Assembly: GCA_039881145.1 (NCBI GenBank)
Contig: JAYKKI010000003.1
Span: forward strand, 8,763,501 to 8,827,500
Origin: Druceiella hillmani
Taxonomy: Eukaryota > Arthropoda > Insecta > Lepidoptera > Hepialidae
DNA: 64,000 bases
Direction: 5' to 3'
The translations under genes were made by a program, and so were the position numbers. Below are positions 1 through 13,920 of this stretch, one piece after another. The notes below the pieces were generated by a model that saw nothing but the letters and a program-made list of their open reading frames with translations, did not search any database and was not told the origin of the DNA. Each line of letters opens with the position of its first letter. Position 1 is the stretch's first letter.

Positions 1-1089
1 TTAACCACCAAAAGACGATTAAAATTTTGTTACATGCTAAAATAGCCACAAAGATTTTCGTATATTTTAAGACGAATTTCGTAATTTAAGTTATTCTATA
101 GACAAACTTTTATTTTAATCATTAGCATAATTACTCTTGGGTGAAACTTAGTATTTTAATAGTAGTATAAATTTAGTACTCACGCATGTCAAAAGATGGT
201 ACAATGTATTATATTTAACCTTTTGTCCAGTGGCTCGTGAGCCCAAGACCTGCGTGGTTTTGCTAGACGCGGCAAAATATTCATTATTATTTATAAAGGA
301 AGAATTGCGATACTCTCACTGCTCCAGAAAAAAAATTCGCCAGCATAACAAAAAAATTAAGTGGTTCACCCGCTTAATCGTAGGCGAAAGCTGATTTCGT
401 AAAAATATTAATAAACATATAGATTACTTTCACTGATAATACTTATTATAAAGATTATACATTCGAGATATTTTTGCTAGTTTTATAACTGTAACCACGT
501 TAAAAATCGAAATATTTGTTAACCGAGATGCAATTAGATACAAGTACCAGTCTTAAAATAATAGGTATTTATCCACAGGTAAAACGTTACGTACATTATT
601 ACCCGAAAATGTTAAAAACGGCTATTTAGAAATTTTTTAAAATATTGCTAGGTTGCAGAGGAACTATTATAAATATTTGAATCGGGATTATACGTTATTT
701 CGACATTGTAATCTATATGGGAACTCTCCAAGAATTTTTGACAAATTGAATAACGTACTTTGGAACATAGTAGGAAATTATTCTTAAAATATTTTCCCCA
801 TACTTTCTAAACTTCGCGTGAAAATTTTTTGTTTTGAATTTGGGAGCTGACGCTGAAGATCAAACTATTAAAAATTAAATTGATTTCCGCGAAATGTGTT
901 CATTATTTCACACAAGTAAAGAGAAAAAATTTAAACAAAGTTTGAACTTTAATGGATATAAGTAACACAAACAATAAGTTCCCAAGTTTCTATCGGTTCT
1001 TTTTATATCTATGCCCTGGAAGTAAAAAATATTTTTATTGAGCCACAAGCCGACGGCTAACCTCGGCACAAGTAGATGGAAATCTACAT
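1..1089. other. AT-rich stretch, no gene seen
   Basis: I see no ORF of useful length, no RNA gene and no clear repeat here. The sequence is uniformly AT-rich with long A and T runs. Confidence 0.6.
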
Positions 1090-1540
1090 ATAAGAGGCAA
1101 AATTATGGTTGACTGACTCATCATCGCCGAGCCTAAATTGGAAGGGATATTGATTTTATTATGTCGTTACCATTTAAGAAGGAAATTTTCAAAATTCTGT
1201 CCCTGAGGGGAGAAGCGCGGTCGAAATTTTGAAAAATCTGGTCAAATATACTTCGGATTGATACTCATGCTTCTGGATACAATTAATGAAACTTATATTT
1301 TAGCTTTTTAGAGATACAATTCCTAAAAGGCGAAAGGGGAAGACAAAGTTTGTATGGAAGAGAATTGATCAGATTTACTTGAAATTACTTGTTAATGCTC
1401 TTTAGCCTACTTAATGAAATTATTATTTTAGCATTTTTCGAAATTTAACCCCTACACAAAAGTGGATACTAAAGTTTTACGGAAAACATTAGGTGACATT
1501 TATTTAAAACTTTCTATAATTGGTCCTAGACACGAATAAT
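1090..1540 (+). repeat. Degenerate TE-derived repeat with ~122-bp internal period
   Basis: A GACTGACTCATCATCG motif near 1,110 is followed by a CCCTGAGGGG-type block near 1,201. The pattern 'ATTAATGAAA...TTTTAG...cccctaa...aaagtttgtatgg' then appears at about 1,285-1,360 and again, more diverged, at 1,413-1,482. Repeats that begin with GACTGACTCATCA and carry repeated CCCCTAAGGGGGTGAAA-like blocks are, from memory, widespread non-autonomous elements in insects. That family match is recall, not a search. No coding potential is visible. Confidence 0.4.
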
Positions 1541-2899
1541 TAAATTCCAGAGTTTTTTAATATTCAGTATCAGTAATAATCATACAAAGAAAAGGATTAA
1601 GAAAGCAAAATGTAACTTATTAAATGTTGATATATCAATATAATGGATAAAAAAAATATTTTAATTACACTGCAGTAAAAAAGAAAGGTGAAAAATCACA
1701 TTCTTAAAAAAATTAAAGCATCAATTTGGTGGCATAATGGAATATATTTTCAATTAATGTTTTGTTTATAATAAATTATGCCTTATAATGCCAAAATAAT
1801 TTCCTTGAGATATATTTCCATCGAAAGTTTAATTCACTTGTATATAGGGATAAAAATTCTAGTTTAAATATTTTATTTGCATTGATGGTTTTCAGTAATA
1901 AAATGAATACCAATAAAAAATATTCAGTACGTTGATTAAATTATTCAACATCGTAATTAAAAATCTCAGTACTTGTAATCGCGGTATGGTTGTATATACT
2001 GATAAAATCAATATTTGGAAATAAATGTAATAAACAATTTATGACACCGTAATATCAAACTAGATTAAATTTATATTCCGCATTAAACGTTTCGATGTTA
2101 TGTTTTAATTTAAATTATCTATTAAAATTATCGATGAATGGCACGTCACTTAACATTTCAACAATTTGATATGGTAGTAAATTATTTACAAATAATATGT
2201 ATTATAAAAATTAAACGAAAGTATTAAATTATTTCACATGTTTTTCTGCTTTAGTTTTTATTTTATATTTTACAAAGAAACGACGTTTGGTCTCCGCTCG
2301 ACTGACGTTAAAATGTGACTAGATGTGTCTTGGATCAGACCCAGCTGGTATTTTTTTGGATACTTTACGTATAGAACGTAAAGTATACCCACCACTCAAA
2401 ATTCTTACCTCCGTAGTTGCTTTTTAAAATCCACAAATATCGCCGTATATAAATTAAAATCCGCAGCAGAATGTATATTTTCAACTGAGAATTTTAGATT
2501 TACAGAACTGGCGTAGTCTAACTTATTTTATGGTTTCGGGTTGTCTCTCCATTTGTTCCTTTATTGGAAGTACAGAAAACTAAAAAGAAGAAAGTTGTTT
2601 TAAAAGTCTTTTTATTTAGGCCCTAAATAGAAATAAAGTAAGGAATAATTATAAGTGGAAAATTCTTAATTCAATTTATTTAGTCTCTTTTGAGTAAAGA
2701 TTATGAAAGTAAATATTAACTTCAAAAAATATTTATTCTAAATGTTCATAACCTCTATTCGTTAAAAACTAATACTATGTAGTAGTACATTTCAAAGATA
2801 ATATTTAATTAAAATCCATTTGCGCAACCAACACATATTGACCATGTAATTAATAATCGACCACATGCTTATGATTATAATATTTTACCTCAAAACCTT
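1541..2899. other. AT-rich stretch, no gene seen
   Basis: No supported feature. A short patch of more balanced composition at about 2,281-2,350 stands out from its AT-rich surroundings but has no ORF and no recognised motif. Confidence 0.55.
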
Positions 2900-3190
2900 C
2901 CGATATAAACTTGCATGCAAAAGTTTACACGTTCGGGGTATTAGATAACTTCTCGCTAAATATCGGACGTGGAAACGAGCGTTGGTATTTATAAAGGGTC
3001 TCGATGACAGGAATTTCTATATTGCGGGTGCTATAATAGGTACCGAGAAATGCCTCGTTTAAGCAAGGCGATTATACGTACATACTGTCTTATATGCAAG
3101 GTCTAAATGGATTTATACTTGGGGAACATTAGATTTGAGTTACGTGCATATTATTTCTTCCTGGTTTCTGTGACGTTAATATAACTAAAA
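2900..3190 (+). repeat. Dispersed repeat, copy 1 of 2
   Basis: The segment shares an ordered set of blocks with 27,095-27,370 in the same orientation: ACGAG...TTTATAAAGGGTC, GGAATTTCTAT/GGAAATTTCCAT, GCTATAATAG/GCTAAAATAG, GCCTCGTTT, and GGCGATTATACGT/AGGATTATTCATGCGT. By eye the copies are moderately diverged with small indels. A shorter fragment with the same CTCGTTTGTCGTAAA block lies near 33,320. The family is not recognised; an old DNA-transposon derivative is possible. Confidence 0.5.
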
Positions 3191-6100
3191 TCACATGGGA
3201 AAAGAAGGTTAATACTTTACGAAAATATTATTATAAGTTTAACAAAATGTATTACAAAAGCATTCCTTACTATATTTCGGGATATGAAAGGGAGATTTAG
3301 AAAACGTGCTAAGTTTAATTATTTTATCCTAAGTGTAAAGGAATCACGCAAAAAGGAAGTTAATTAACCTAAACCCAAAATCTGAGTAGTAATCTTTTGT
3401 TCTATATTTTTAAATATATTTTTTGTAATAGTTTCACATCAATATTATAAGATTAATTAATAAGCTTTTTACATACTCACTGTGATATAAAGACGATAAA
3501 ATCAAAAAAAAGGAAAAAACACATGTGAAAATAAAAAATATTCCAAATATTGTAAAAAATATTTTGTACTCCTTGTTATGTAACCTTGACTCATATTTTA
3601 CAAGAGATCGTACTTTTTTTCTTACTTTTCGCACTTTGTGTCTTAAGTATACGTTTCACTCAGTAATAATAATATTGCATATCAGGGACACGACATAATT
3701 TCTGTTTGAATCTATTCATTTTATACTCATTACAGTCTTCAAAATGGATCTCACTAATGATTTCACAAACAATTTTTAAGCTCTTGGAGAATTTTTCACT
3801 GGGTTTCTTATGTCAACATTCCTAAAAAGTTTAATCTTTTTAACTTTAGATTCGACGTTTTTGCGGCCAACGGCAGTTTGTATGCTGTGGGTGATTTAAG
3901 TTCAAATATTATTAATTTCTATTTGTAGATAATAAGACGTGTGCTTAGCTTTATTTTATAACCTTTTATTCTTATTTTACTGCGAGGCTTGAAACAGTTA
4001 TTAGTCAGGAATGTAATAAATGATACAGTGCTTAATTTATTTTTTTCCCAATGAACTTAAAGTAAGGTGCGACAACGTTACACATATTTTTTCCTTTTTT
4101 TTCATGTCAGATGGGCTACGGCACGTCAATACATCAATGCTAAGGGATAAGATAATTAATTTATATTTCTGATTAAATATTTTTTTCTCATTTTCGTAAA
4201 TATTTGACGCTACTAAAACAAAAATGGGATTAGCATAATTTAGCTAAGATAAAATTTAATTGAAATGATCTGTGAAATTATATTTTGTCAAGACCAGTAT
4301 AGTTGTAGTATGAAGTCTAATTATATTTATTTAAAGAAATTAAATGTTTCAAAATGAACGGTCGTGTTATCAATATTTATATCTATAAAAACAATTTCGT
4401 TTATTGAAAAAAGGGTTGTGTGTTTTAAAATTTTTTTTAATTTCCTTCATTTCTAATATTTCTTTATTTTAATTGTTTACAGTTATAATTTGCGATACAT
4501 GAATGTAATATGGATATGAAAAAAAAAATTTAGTAGAAAATAATGACAATGATACATTAGGTAACGTTATGTAAAAAAGTTATATATTAGGTAACGGTTT
4601 GAAGAGGAATTAGATCTTTTTACAGTGCCACAATATTGAGCAAAACAGATGAATCCTTTACTCTGAAATGGGCTGGACCATAAATTTGGAACTAAAATTA
4701 AAGAAAAACGTTTTTTGGAATTCCAAATACAGAAAAATTATACTTAACGGAATCAGTAAAACATCGTTTCAAGAGTCCCATTGATAACGGAAAAATATTA
4801 GTCCGGTAGGGATAAATTATATTTGACATACGCTACCACCTTTTTCGAAATTTAGTTTTTGATGAGGGATTTTCTACTCGTATTAAAATCAATTTTAAAA
4901 TCCGTATCAGATTTTTAGATTTTCTTTTTTACTGCTTTAAATATAGAAGAGTAATATCATATGAATAACTGACTGGAAAAGATTTATTATTTTATAATAG
5001 TTGAATGGAAAAATATTTCGCTTATATATCCCAAAATATAGCTACAATATTTTTTAAATATTTTAATACAAGGTATCAATATTATTTTAATATGGTACCC
5101 CAAAACTAGAGATATGCATCAAACATATGTTTAAAATTTCCATAACGAGAATTTAGAGATACAACCAATCAAACATAATGTTTTGTACACTATAAACATA
5201 ATTGCATACTGCAATATGTATTTCATCTAAAATTTATATTAGGGTATTTTGCAAAATAATGTAAGTAATTTCGAACGCATAGCATTAAAAAACCGAAAAG
5301 ATAGAATAAGAAAAAGTTGCTAGAAACGTTAAATTTTTGCTCTGTTTTGAATTTAGTCCCCGAACTGAATTTTTTTAAACTATTTATTTCGTACAGATTT
5401 TTATATTTACTACTTTATTATATTGTAACATTATTGTTATAAATTAATTCATGAGATTTCTAAATAAACCTGCCATGCACGAGGAAGACTCGCATCACGA
5501 AGTTTTCCTACACAATTAAGAACGTATAAACATTTAAGATTATATGGAGTCTCCATTAAACTATTTACAAATATTAGTATTAATTTCACTTCAAAAGTAT
5601 ATCTTTTACAGGTTTAAAAATTCGTTCCTTAAAAATACTCTCTTTTGATAACTCATATATTTTTTTAAGAGTATATGTGTAAATTGTTATGCATTCGTCG
5701 TTTAAATACAAAATATAAGAAATATTACAGTCGAATTATAACTTCGCTTATAATAAATTGTTTAAGACAAATCTACTAACAAAATTAGTACAGTATGGCA
5801 AATTTCATGGTGTATCAAACTTTTGTATGTCCCTAAAAATATTAAGTGCGGAGAGAAAAGTGAGTTCCGCTCCCCTATACTTGTAAAGAGACCCTTCAAA
5901 ATATAATTTTAAGTCATTTTAAAAACCATTTCTAGTTTTGGACCAAGAAATTACGCGTCATGTCCCTTAATTTCAAGTCCCTATCTTATTTTGTTCAGAA
6001 ATTAGATGCTTCTAACAAACAGATGGGCAAATGAACAAAGAAACATGTGGCGTTGCCAGAAAAATAAGTTTCGCTTCGGACCATTTGGGGACGAAGTCCT

Positions 6101-6814
6101 AAAAAATAAATAAATGATCTAAGTAAAAATGAAATTTATAAATCTTTGTGTTTTGAATACAGTGAAGTATATTATTAAAATTACTTCAATATGTTTAAAT
6201 AAATTCTATATATTGTTGACCAGCAGGAACTTGTTAGTTTAACACTAGATTACAGATTACAGATTACAGGTCCAATATCCAGTGTCTATAAATCAAAATT
6301 ACGACAGAGGCTTTCCAGGTAAATTATAATGTCAATTTGCTGTGCATTTGACATCGTACGAACTGACTTGAAGAACAGGCGACATTTTGGTAATTGACCC
6401 TTCCTATCCTTTATTTTCACATCAAAAAACACATGGAACATGTAAAATTTTTAATATTTTTTCTTTACTTTACTGCAACTTTTGATCATTATTTTGGTAA
6501 TAGTTATTAATATACTCGTACATTAAGTAATCACTTGTATGCAGATCCTTCCATATAATCTATGTGTAGGGTGTCGGAATGGTTTAGAGGTACATTTGTT
6601 AAATTTTAGTCTTTAAAGTTAATTTATTACTGCCATTGCAATTAATCTTTTTGCAACATAACATTTAAAACCCAATACACCCAAAAGCAATCAAGTATTT
6701 GGAAATTTGAACAAAGAATGACGATTCAGTTAATGATGCAAAACGGTTTATTTAAAACATAAGTTATATAAATAAACAGTTTGAAATCTCGCTTTTGGAA
6801 ATTTCTGAAATGTT
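3191..6814. other. Long AT-rich stretch, no gene seen
   Basis: Short open frames here (for example a 66-codon lysine/phenylalanine-rich frame at 3,434-3,634, minus) have the composition expected by chance in AT-rich DNA. A three-copy GATTACA heptamer tandem lies at about 6,248-6,268. Nothing else is supported. Confidence 0.55.
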
Positions 6815-6966
6815 CCGAGCGTGCGTGCGTGCGGGTGTTCGTAAATGCGTGGGTGCGGGCGTTCGTGCGTGCATGCGTGTGAACGTGTTTGCGTACGTTC
6901 GTGCGTGTGTGCGTGCCTGCGAGCGAGCGTACGTGCGTATCTGCGTGTGTGCGTGCATGCGTGCAA
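6815..6966. repeat. GTGC/GCGT-rich microsatellite
   Basis: About 150 bp of imperfect GTGC, GCGT and TGCA steps, almost entirely alternating purine-pyrimidine, sit in otherwise AT-rich DNA. All overlapping frames give meaningless THAR or CVRA repeats and are not genes. Such tracts can adopt Z-DNA. Similar tracts lie at 63,039-63,152 and 63,764-63,962. Confidence 0.9.
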
Positions 6967-9167
6967 TTAATCCTAACCAATGAAACAATTTAGTACTACG
7001 TCCACAAATCTCGTATTATGTCAACGTTTGGAGTTTTTACATCAATAGAAGCAGATTATTGCGATAGAAAATAATAACCCATTCCAATGTAATACTTTAT
7101 TATCGTTTTGATGAAACTACAAATATGATATAACAAACAAAACGGGAAAAAGACAAACTGCTAAAAATTTGTGTTTAAGTAGGAAGAAAAGTAAAGAAAG
7201 TCATTTTGAGTCACTAAACTTAACTAGTAGTTGTCCTTTACGATTCACTGGTATCATATCTGACGAAACTTGAGTATAATTCGTAAGTAGCAAACAAACT
7301 AAGTCTACGATAATGGAATATTAATTTTATATTGTGGGGTGAATGGGACATCTCAAATATTTCGTTGTCCTTTGTTATCGTTAGGGCGTATTCAGGGTAA
7401 AAAGCGCACAATACAATTTCAATTATGGAATGAAAACGAAATATGAAAACAAGTGAAAGGTTCATAGGACATATTATAATGAAGGAAAAACTTGCTATAT
7501 TAAAACGCAGACTTGCTAGTAACATGTCTTGATTATATACCACTGAAATTAGACAAGTTTTTTCAATCCGCATTTTTTTGTCCCTTATCAAAAATTTTAG
7601 TTAATTAAGTAGAGAAAATTATCTTCAACAAATTTGTTAATTTTTCTTCGGCATAATTTTAAATATTTTTAAAACAATATGCGAAGAATATAAGTACACA
7701 CATGCCAAATTAAACTGAAAGTAATTGAGATTAATTTTTAAAAAGTTCCGTTTAAATTAAATTAATTTATATAATTTATACATCGATAATAAAAATAATG
7801 TATAATAAAATACACTGAAATATTATGACATATAAGGAAATATTCAGAAAAGTTCTGAATATAGCAAAATTTATTAACATTTTTATATCTAGCTTATTTC
7901 TTACGTCCATTGCTAGCGCAAAAGGCTTTCTACGATACGGGGCATCACGCTTCACTTCATTCAATGTTTTGCTGGTACTCTTTACTTCCGTCATCACTTA
8001 TAATTTACAAAGTAAATGAAGTGTATAAACATAACACAAAACAATAGAAACTCAGAAGATTATTTACGACGATTAATCTTTAAAATACAAAAGTGTTAAA
8101 ATTTATAACCAGTCATATAATTGAACTCTTAGTTCTAATATTGATATTGATATGTCCTGCTGCATATATGCAATAAACTGTTTGTAGTATCATTTAATAG
8201 TTACCGTCTATGTTTTTTTGATGTCACATCCAGCAGCACGAGAAACTAATTTATATGCAACGGGTTGACTATGTGATCCGCGTAGATTTTGTGACCGAGA
8301 GGTACTGTTTTGATATTGCGGTACTGGAATTAACTTGAATCGCTTGATGGAAATACCTATATCGTTACTTATGTAAATTTAAGGCATGAAGTAGTTGGTA
8401 ATTGGTCGGATTTTATTTGTAACTTTTAATAATTTCAAATAAATTTTGAAACAGGATAATTTTGATAATTTCTTCACTTTTTCATTCTTTTATTTTAAAA
8501 ACTACGGTTCGCGGTGCACAAAAAATTATGTTGATTAAATTTAAGAAAATTCCTAAGATTAAAATAACGATATTTATTTAAAACGGTTAATAAATTAATT
8601 TACACCGCATTAAAGTAATTCTTATTGCTTCTTGGCTTATCTCCGATTTTTAAATAAAAACACATTTTTTAACACTCTAGTTTTATTCTTAATTGTAGAA
8701 TAATTCGAAAGGGAGAATATTTGTTTTTTCGTTTTGGCATTGGCACTTTTTTTTAGTTACAGTTTTGAATCACAGTGAAATAACGGTAGATGCTAAATGC
8801 GCCAAAAACCAAACCAAATTGAAAGAAAAATATGGTCTTTAAGAAACTTGTACATATTTAAATATTTATAAATTTCGTTAATTCTTTTTTCTTATGCGTC
8901 CACGAAGCTCATGACGAGGTCTTCAAAATTCTTCATGACAGAGTATGATTTTATGTAGTAACGTTCTACAATGTAACCATTTTGATATAAATGTAAATTA
9001 ATGTTTTGATTATTCAGTTTTTATGAATATATATCCCAACAAAATGTATCGGAAAATAGAGGCGTTCAATCTTTCCAGCTATAACTCACGTATAAACAAC
9101 ACATAAACGTGACGAAGACAAATGATTTAAATATTAATACGATGAAATTTGAAGCCCTATAATTTAT
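6967..9167. other. AT-rich stretch, no gene seen
   Basis: The longest frame is 117 codons at 7,238-7,591 on the minus strand. Its translation shows no recognised domain, no convincing start context and no conserved neighbour, so it is probably chance. Shorter frames at 7,776-8,019 on both strands are equally unconvincing. Confidence 0.5.
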
Positions 9168-9208
9168 GAACTAATAATATTACAAATCATTTGTAATATT
9201 ATTAGTTC
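9168..9208. repeat. Perfect 19-bp inverted repeat with 3-nt loop
   Basis: Arms 9,168-9,186 and 9,190-9,208 are exact reverse complements around TCA. A further partial copy of the CTAATAATATT arm follows at about 9,214-9,224. Confidence 0.85.
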
Positions 9209-12200
9209 TACTAACTAATAATATTCATATCATTGGGCTACCATACTCTGTGTGCCACATTTAATTTTTTTAAGTCTAATGGTTTTCTCAAGAATCACTT
9301 GTAACCGGCGGACGAATAGGCACAAAGAGTTTTGCAGTTTTGGCAATTTCGCAACTTATACAACAATTTAAATATATGAATAAAATCATGATAAAACGTT
9401 ATTTTCATACTTTTAATTCATTTTAGTCCGTGGTCATCGTTCTCGGTATTGTTTTCGGCTATGTTGGACATTCCAAAACTCGCTTCACACCAAATTCATA
9501 ATGTTTAGTAATGAACATTCTTAATACAAAACATCCAAAATGTGAAAACAGTATAAACTCGTATAAAAGGAATAACACTTTTCAAAGTACTCCTTAAAGA
9601 ACGATCGCCAAAAAATTTTCTCGCACACGATGAAAACTTCGGCATGAATAATCAAGTTAAGAGCATTATAAATATTATTCACGGTTTATGACACACCGTG
9701 GCTGCTTCTAACGTAATCGCAAAGTTTTTGCGAAAGTAAATTGTAATATTGTCGATGAAGCTTTTATACGAGAGAACTTACTAATACTTGTAGTCAAAAA
9801 GGGAAAGATGCGCAATGAAATATTCACAAACTATAATTATACATTACCGCTCACAGCTTCTTATTTTGACGAAGTTTAACCAATTACATTTTAATGCTTT
9901 TACAAGTCGTGTTCTTCCGCCTTCTACTGATGCCGTTTTGAGACACAATTAGATCCTCTGGTCAATACATTCTTTCATGTATAATGAAACATTTATTGTA
10001 TCAGTCCTGCTTTATATAACATATTATTATGGGTTCCACACGTTTGAAAAGATCAGTAATTTGCAATGTGAAACGTTTAAATTATATTTGTGTATGTGGT
10101 GTCCAGTAATAAATTTGATAGTTTGAATTCCTAGATAAATATATAATTTATTAAAAATGTTCATATATCAAAGTAAAATAACAAGTAGCGAAAATTAAAT
10201 CAGAGTAAGTTTATAGTTTTTTCTCTTGTAACCGTACCTGTTTAAAAATAATAACGAAATGAATAGGAACTTATAAAAAATGTTGCACCCACATCGCGAT
10301 AAAAGTAATGGATAACGGAGACAAAATATAATGAATGAACAATAGAATGTGTAAAAGGAAATTATTACATAATAATATACCATATTTGTGTGTAAATTAA
10401 TTTTATTTTTACGTTGATACATCCGACTGTATGTTATTTTACTCTATTAAATTTTAGCAAAATACTTACATTATGTAAACCGTTAGGAAAAAATTGCTGA
10501 ACTCAAGAATTTGCAATAAAATCAAGTATATATTAGGAGAAAAATTTAATCTATAAAGATAAAAAATATGATATTGATTTGTAAACATTTTTAATTTTTC
10601 CAAATGTATATCTCTAGATAGCTTTCTAACATACAAATCCAAATAAAAATTAGACAATTACTGTGAATTTTCAAATAGTACACGCATTCCTAATTTATCG
10701 CTGTCCGCTAATTTAATATTAGAACATCACAGCTTTTTTTATTTGATGTTAATAGTGTGCAGTTCTCTGTTAGAAAGAATAGTATAGTATCTATATGGTA
10801 AATTTTCTAAAAAGGTTATATCTAAAGGAATAATAACGGATAATAAATGAAATGTAAAACGAAAATTATCAATTGAAGTATATTTTGTAACATTTTAATA
10901 TCAAAATTCGTTGTTATTTATCAAAAAATTTCATAATTAATAATTAGTAACTAATAATACAAGCGTATGTTCAATTATCTATCCATAATATTCTCTAACG
11001 CGTTTGCGGTTAAATCCCTGACAGTTGACAGATATTGAATACCTCTTTACACACGATACAAAGGATATTGTTATATTTTGAATTAGTTATTTTTTTACAT
11101 GTGCTGATTTTTACTAAAATTGTTTGAACTGCATATTAATGTTTTTTTTATAAAGTATTACAAGATATTTTGTTATATGATAATATCACATTATATTTTT
11201 TTTCTAATTGGAATTTATTGTATAGTGTTAACAAAATTAAGATATAATATTTTTACATAAAATAGCAAAAACTTAATAAATATTTTAATTGAAATAAGTA
11301 TATTAAGCATATGGAGGGGCTATAGCAAGACGTAAAATTCTGCAGCATGATCGATAGATTAAATATAATTTTATAAATTTCAAATTTGAAGCAATAACTC
11401 TGATAGTACTGTAAGCAGTTTCATTTCTTGCACAATTTATTAGGAATAAACTTGCATAAATTATGATTGCAATAATATAAGAAAATAAATGTTTAATATG
11501 ACGCAAAAAAATTAATATTCAGTTTCTTCACTAGAAACGAAAATTAATTTTTCCCGTACGACCACTTTTATAAATGGCTGGTATCTGATCGTTATAGACT
11601 ATTATTCGTGTGGACACAAACATAGTCGTTCGAAACGTAAACATCCTGATAAGCTGCTATTAATATTTCGGACATTGTGCTTTAAGACATATCTGTTTCG
11701 AACCGTGATACATATTTTCAATTTAATTAGAACTACGTGTGATAGTAAGTTATGACTGAAAAAAATAAGATATTGCCATTGACCCAGTAACGTCATTAAT
11801 TGTCTGTTTGAGTTTTACCTAGTGTTATAATAATGTAGTATTGAAAAGGCTTTCCTTATATATAAGCTTTGTGTTTGCATTTGCATAGCTTATGGTGCAT
11901 AGAAAATCATAAATAATAACTTGTTGAGCTAATGAACAAAAACGTTTTAGCTGTGTCAAAACAAATTTAAAAATGATTGTTCGCTATAATGGAATCGAGA
12001 AAGAAATGGATATGTATGGATAATGGTCGAAATTGTTAAAACAATATATATGTTACATGATTTAGTCAAACACACAACTAAAGCACCGAATAAATAAGTA
12101 AACCGCCGAGAACACTCTTTATAAATTCATCACCAATACATATATACAATAAGACAAATTCGATCAAAACCAAATACATTCATGATTTCTTTTCAACCGC

Positions 12201-13615
12201 TGAAAGCCCGAACAGGGAAAATAAAATCACTTTATATGGTTACGTTGCATAAAAATTCAATCTTTTATATGCAAAGGTTTGAAATTTCATATTTTGTTTT
12301 CCCAATCATATATACTGTTATAAAAATAATGAAAAGTATAACAACGATACGACCTTGTCAAACATTTCATCCCCCTTACTTAAAAAGGTAAAATATTGCG
12401 CTTTACGTTCCGAGTCAAATGTTAAATAATAACATAAAATTACTCACCGATGTAAGGTAAAGCAAATTACGCAACAAACCTATTTATATCTACTACAGGT
12501 TTGCAGTTGTAATACGACATCCACTTATATAAAATGCAAATCACATCAAAATTCGAGAAATATTTCTCCAAATTTCACATTAAAAAAAATATAAATACAT
12601 GTCAATTTTGTTTCATTGTGTATATTCTTAATTAATTTATCTACATTCTCGACAGTGGGTTTTACTATGACATCAATATGAACTCCTTGATATTGATCAA
12701 ATTTGCCGAATTTTTACTGCATTCTGCAGACGAATGTTCTGTACTAGTTCCTATGAAAGTAGATACGATAATTATCTCCAGCGTTCAGGCACATTTTAAA
12801 TTGAATACAATTCACGCTCGTATTTTTAGTATGCATTTTACATTTTAAAATAAAATACTTGTTTTTCGGTTTCCGTTTGTCTTTATTTTACAACCATTTG
12901 TCGTAAGAACTGTTTGATCTAGAAAACCGATATCAAATTAGACACGGTTATTGATTCTGATAGATCAAACGCAGGCGTATACTATGAAATCTACAATCGG
13001 AGTTGATTTACGTGGAGAGGAGGGGGAAGGAAGATAAATGAGTAAACCTAAACTTGTTTTTACCGAGCTCATCATATGAGATATCAAATGAGCATCGGTA
13101 AAAAATGTTGAAAAATATAAATTTGACTTTTTTTTTTAAATTTTCATGTACAATCTGTTTTGAAGTTATAAAAATTATTAGCTAACCCCTTGAAAACTGT
13201 AATTTCTATTTCGAGAAAAACAATTGCATAATGTTAACTTTTAAATTTATTATTAATTTTTATTACTCACTGAGAGTAGCAAATCTTTCTGATGAAACTT
13301 CATGTTATGATTAGACGAAAAAAATCGTCGTACTGGTTATAGAAGCAGTAATGTAGATTACTTTTATATTTACTTCTATATTTCATATCGCCCTATATTT
13401 TAGCACTGAAATGGAAGAGGAAATCGATTCAATGGGAAATTGTATTATGTATCGAAGGCAGGATGATCATTAGTTTTAGGCATTTTTTTAATTGTATAAA
13501 AAAACATTTCTCCACATGAAAATTTGGATTGAAACTTAAATCATACCAAACTTATCTCGGAAACTTGTATTGAAATGATCTCTAAGTTTCAGTTGATATG
13601 TCGCATATGTGAAAT
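9209..13615. other. Long AT-rich stretch, no gene seen
   Basis: No gene is supported. Short frames at 10,195-10,657, 11,303-11,796 and 12,182-12,391 lack family features. A small imperfect hairpin lies at 13,057-13,106 (TTTTTACCGAGCTCAT against ATGAGCATCGGTAAAAA, one bulge). Blocks around 12,080 and 12,500 (CAACTAAAGCACCGA; TAAyACGACATCyA) recur near 41,046 and 41,490, which hints at another old dispersed repeat. Confidence 0.5.
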
Positions 13616-13836
13616 AACTGTCGTATTTCGTCATCATTGCTCAAATTGATAACAGCGAGTGTAAAAGTTCGATGGATTCAATAGAAATTTTATTAAAATT
13701 TTAAAGTAAGTTATCAAAGGCAATTAAAGTAGTTTAATGAAATAGTTATCAAAGCAATTTAAGTAGTTTAATGTTTGGATTTAAGGTTTTTAGATATTAT
13801 AACCATTACTGTCAATAAAATACCATAGCAGTCAAT
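13616..13836 (+). repeat. Dispersed repeat, copy 1 of 2
   Basis: Ordered blocks match 20,795-20,996 in the same orientation: GTCGTAT...TCATCATTGCT, a GATAACAG/AATAACAG block, TCGATgGATTcAATAGAA, TTATTAA.ATTTTAAAG, and AGTTTAATG/AATTTAAT. This copy also has an internal ~36-bp duplication (13,709-13,773) carrying GTTATCAAAG and AGTAGTTTAATG twice. The family is not recognised. Confidence 0.5.
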
Positions 13837-13920
13837 ACGTGATGTAGTATTATATCTACTTTATTTAAATGTTTAATCACGGCTTAGGTTTCGTAGTATG
13901 TCAACATCTTTAGGTGGACA
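13837..13920 (+). mobile_element. Truncated MITE arm (same family as 46,322 and 47,444)
   Basis: ACGTGATGTAGTATTA, a CTACTTTaTTTAA block, CACGgCTTAGGTTTCG and ACATCTTtAGGTG follow in the same order as the left arm of the foldback elements at 46,322-46,476 and 47,444-47,672. The outer ~20 bp of the terminal repeat and the whole right arm are missing. Just inside lies a small separate inverted repeat (GTGGACAATTTGA/TCAAATTGCCCAC, about 13,914-13,949). Confidence 0.55.

Noticed and set aside
6726..6988. Four overlapping ORFs on both strands rich in Thr-His-Ala-Arg or Cys-Val-Arg-Ala
   Set aside because: They are translations of the GTGC microsatellite in several frames and have no gene-like content.
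7238..7591. 117-codon ORF on the minus strand
   Set aside because: No recognised domain, no homologous copy in the window, and composition typical of chance frames in AT-rich DNA.
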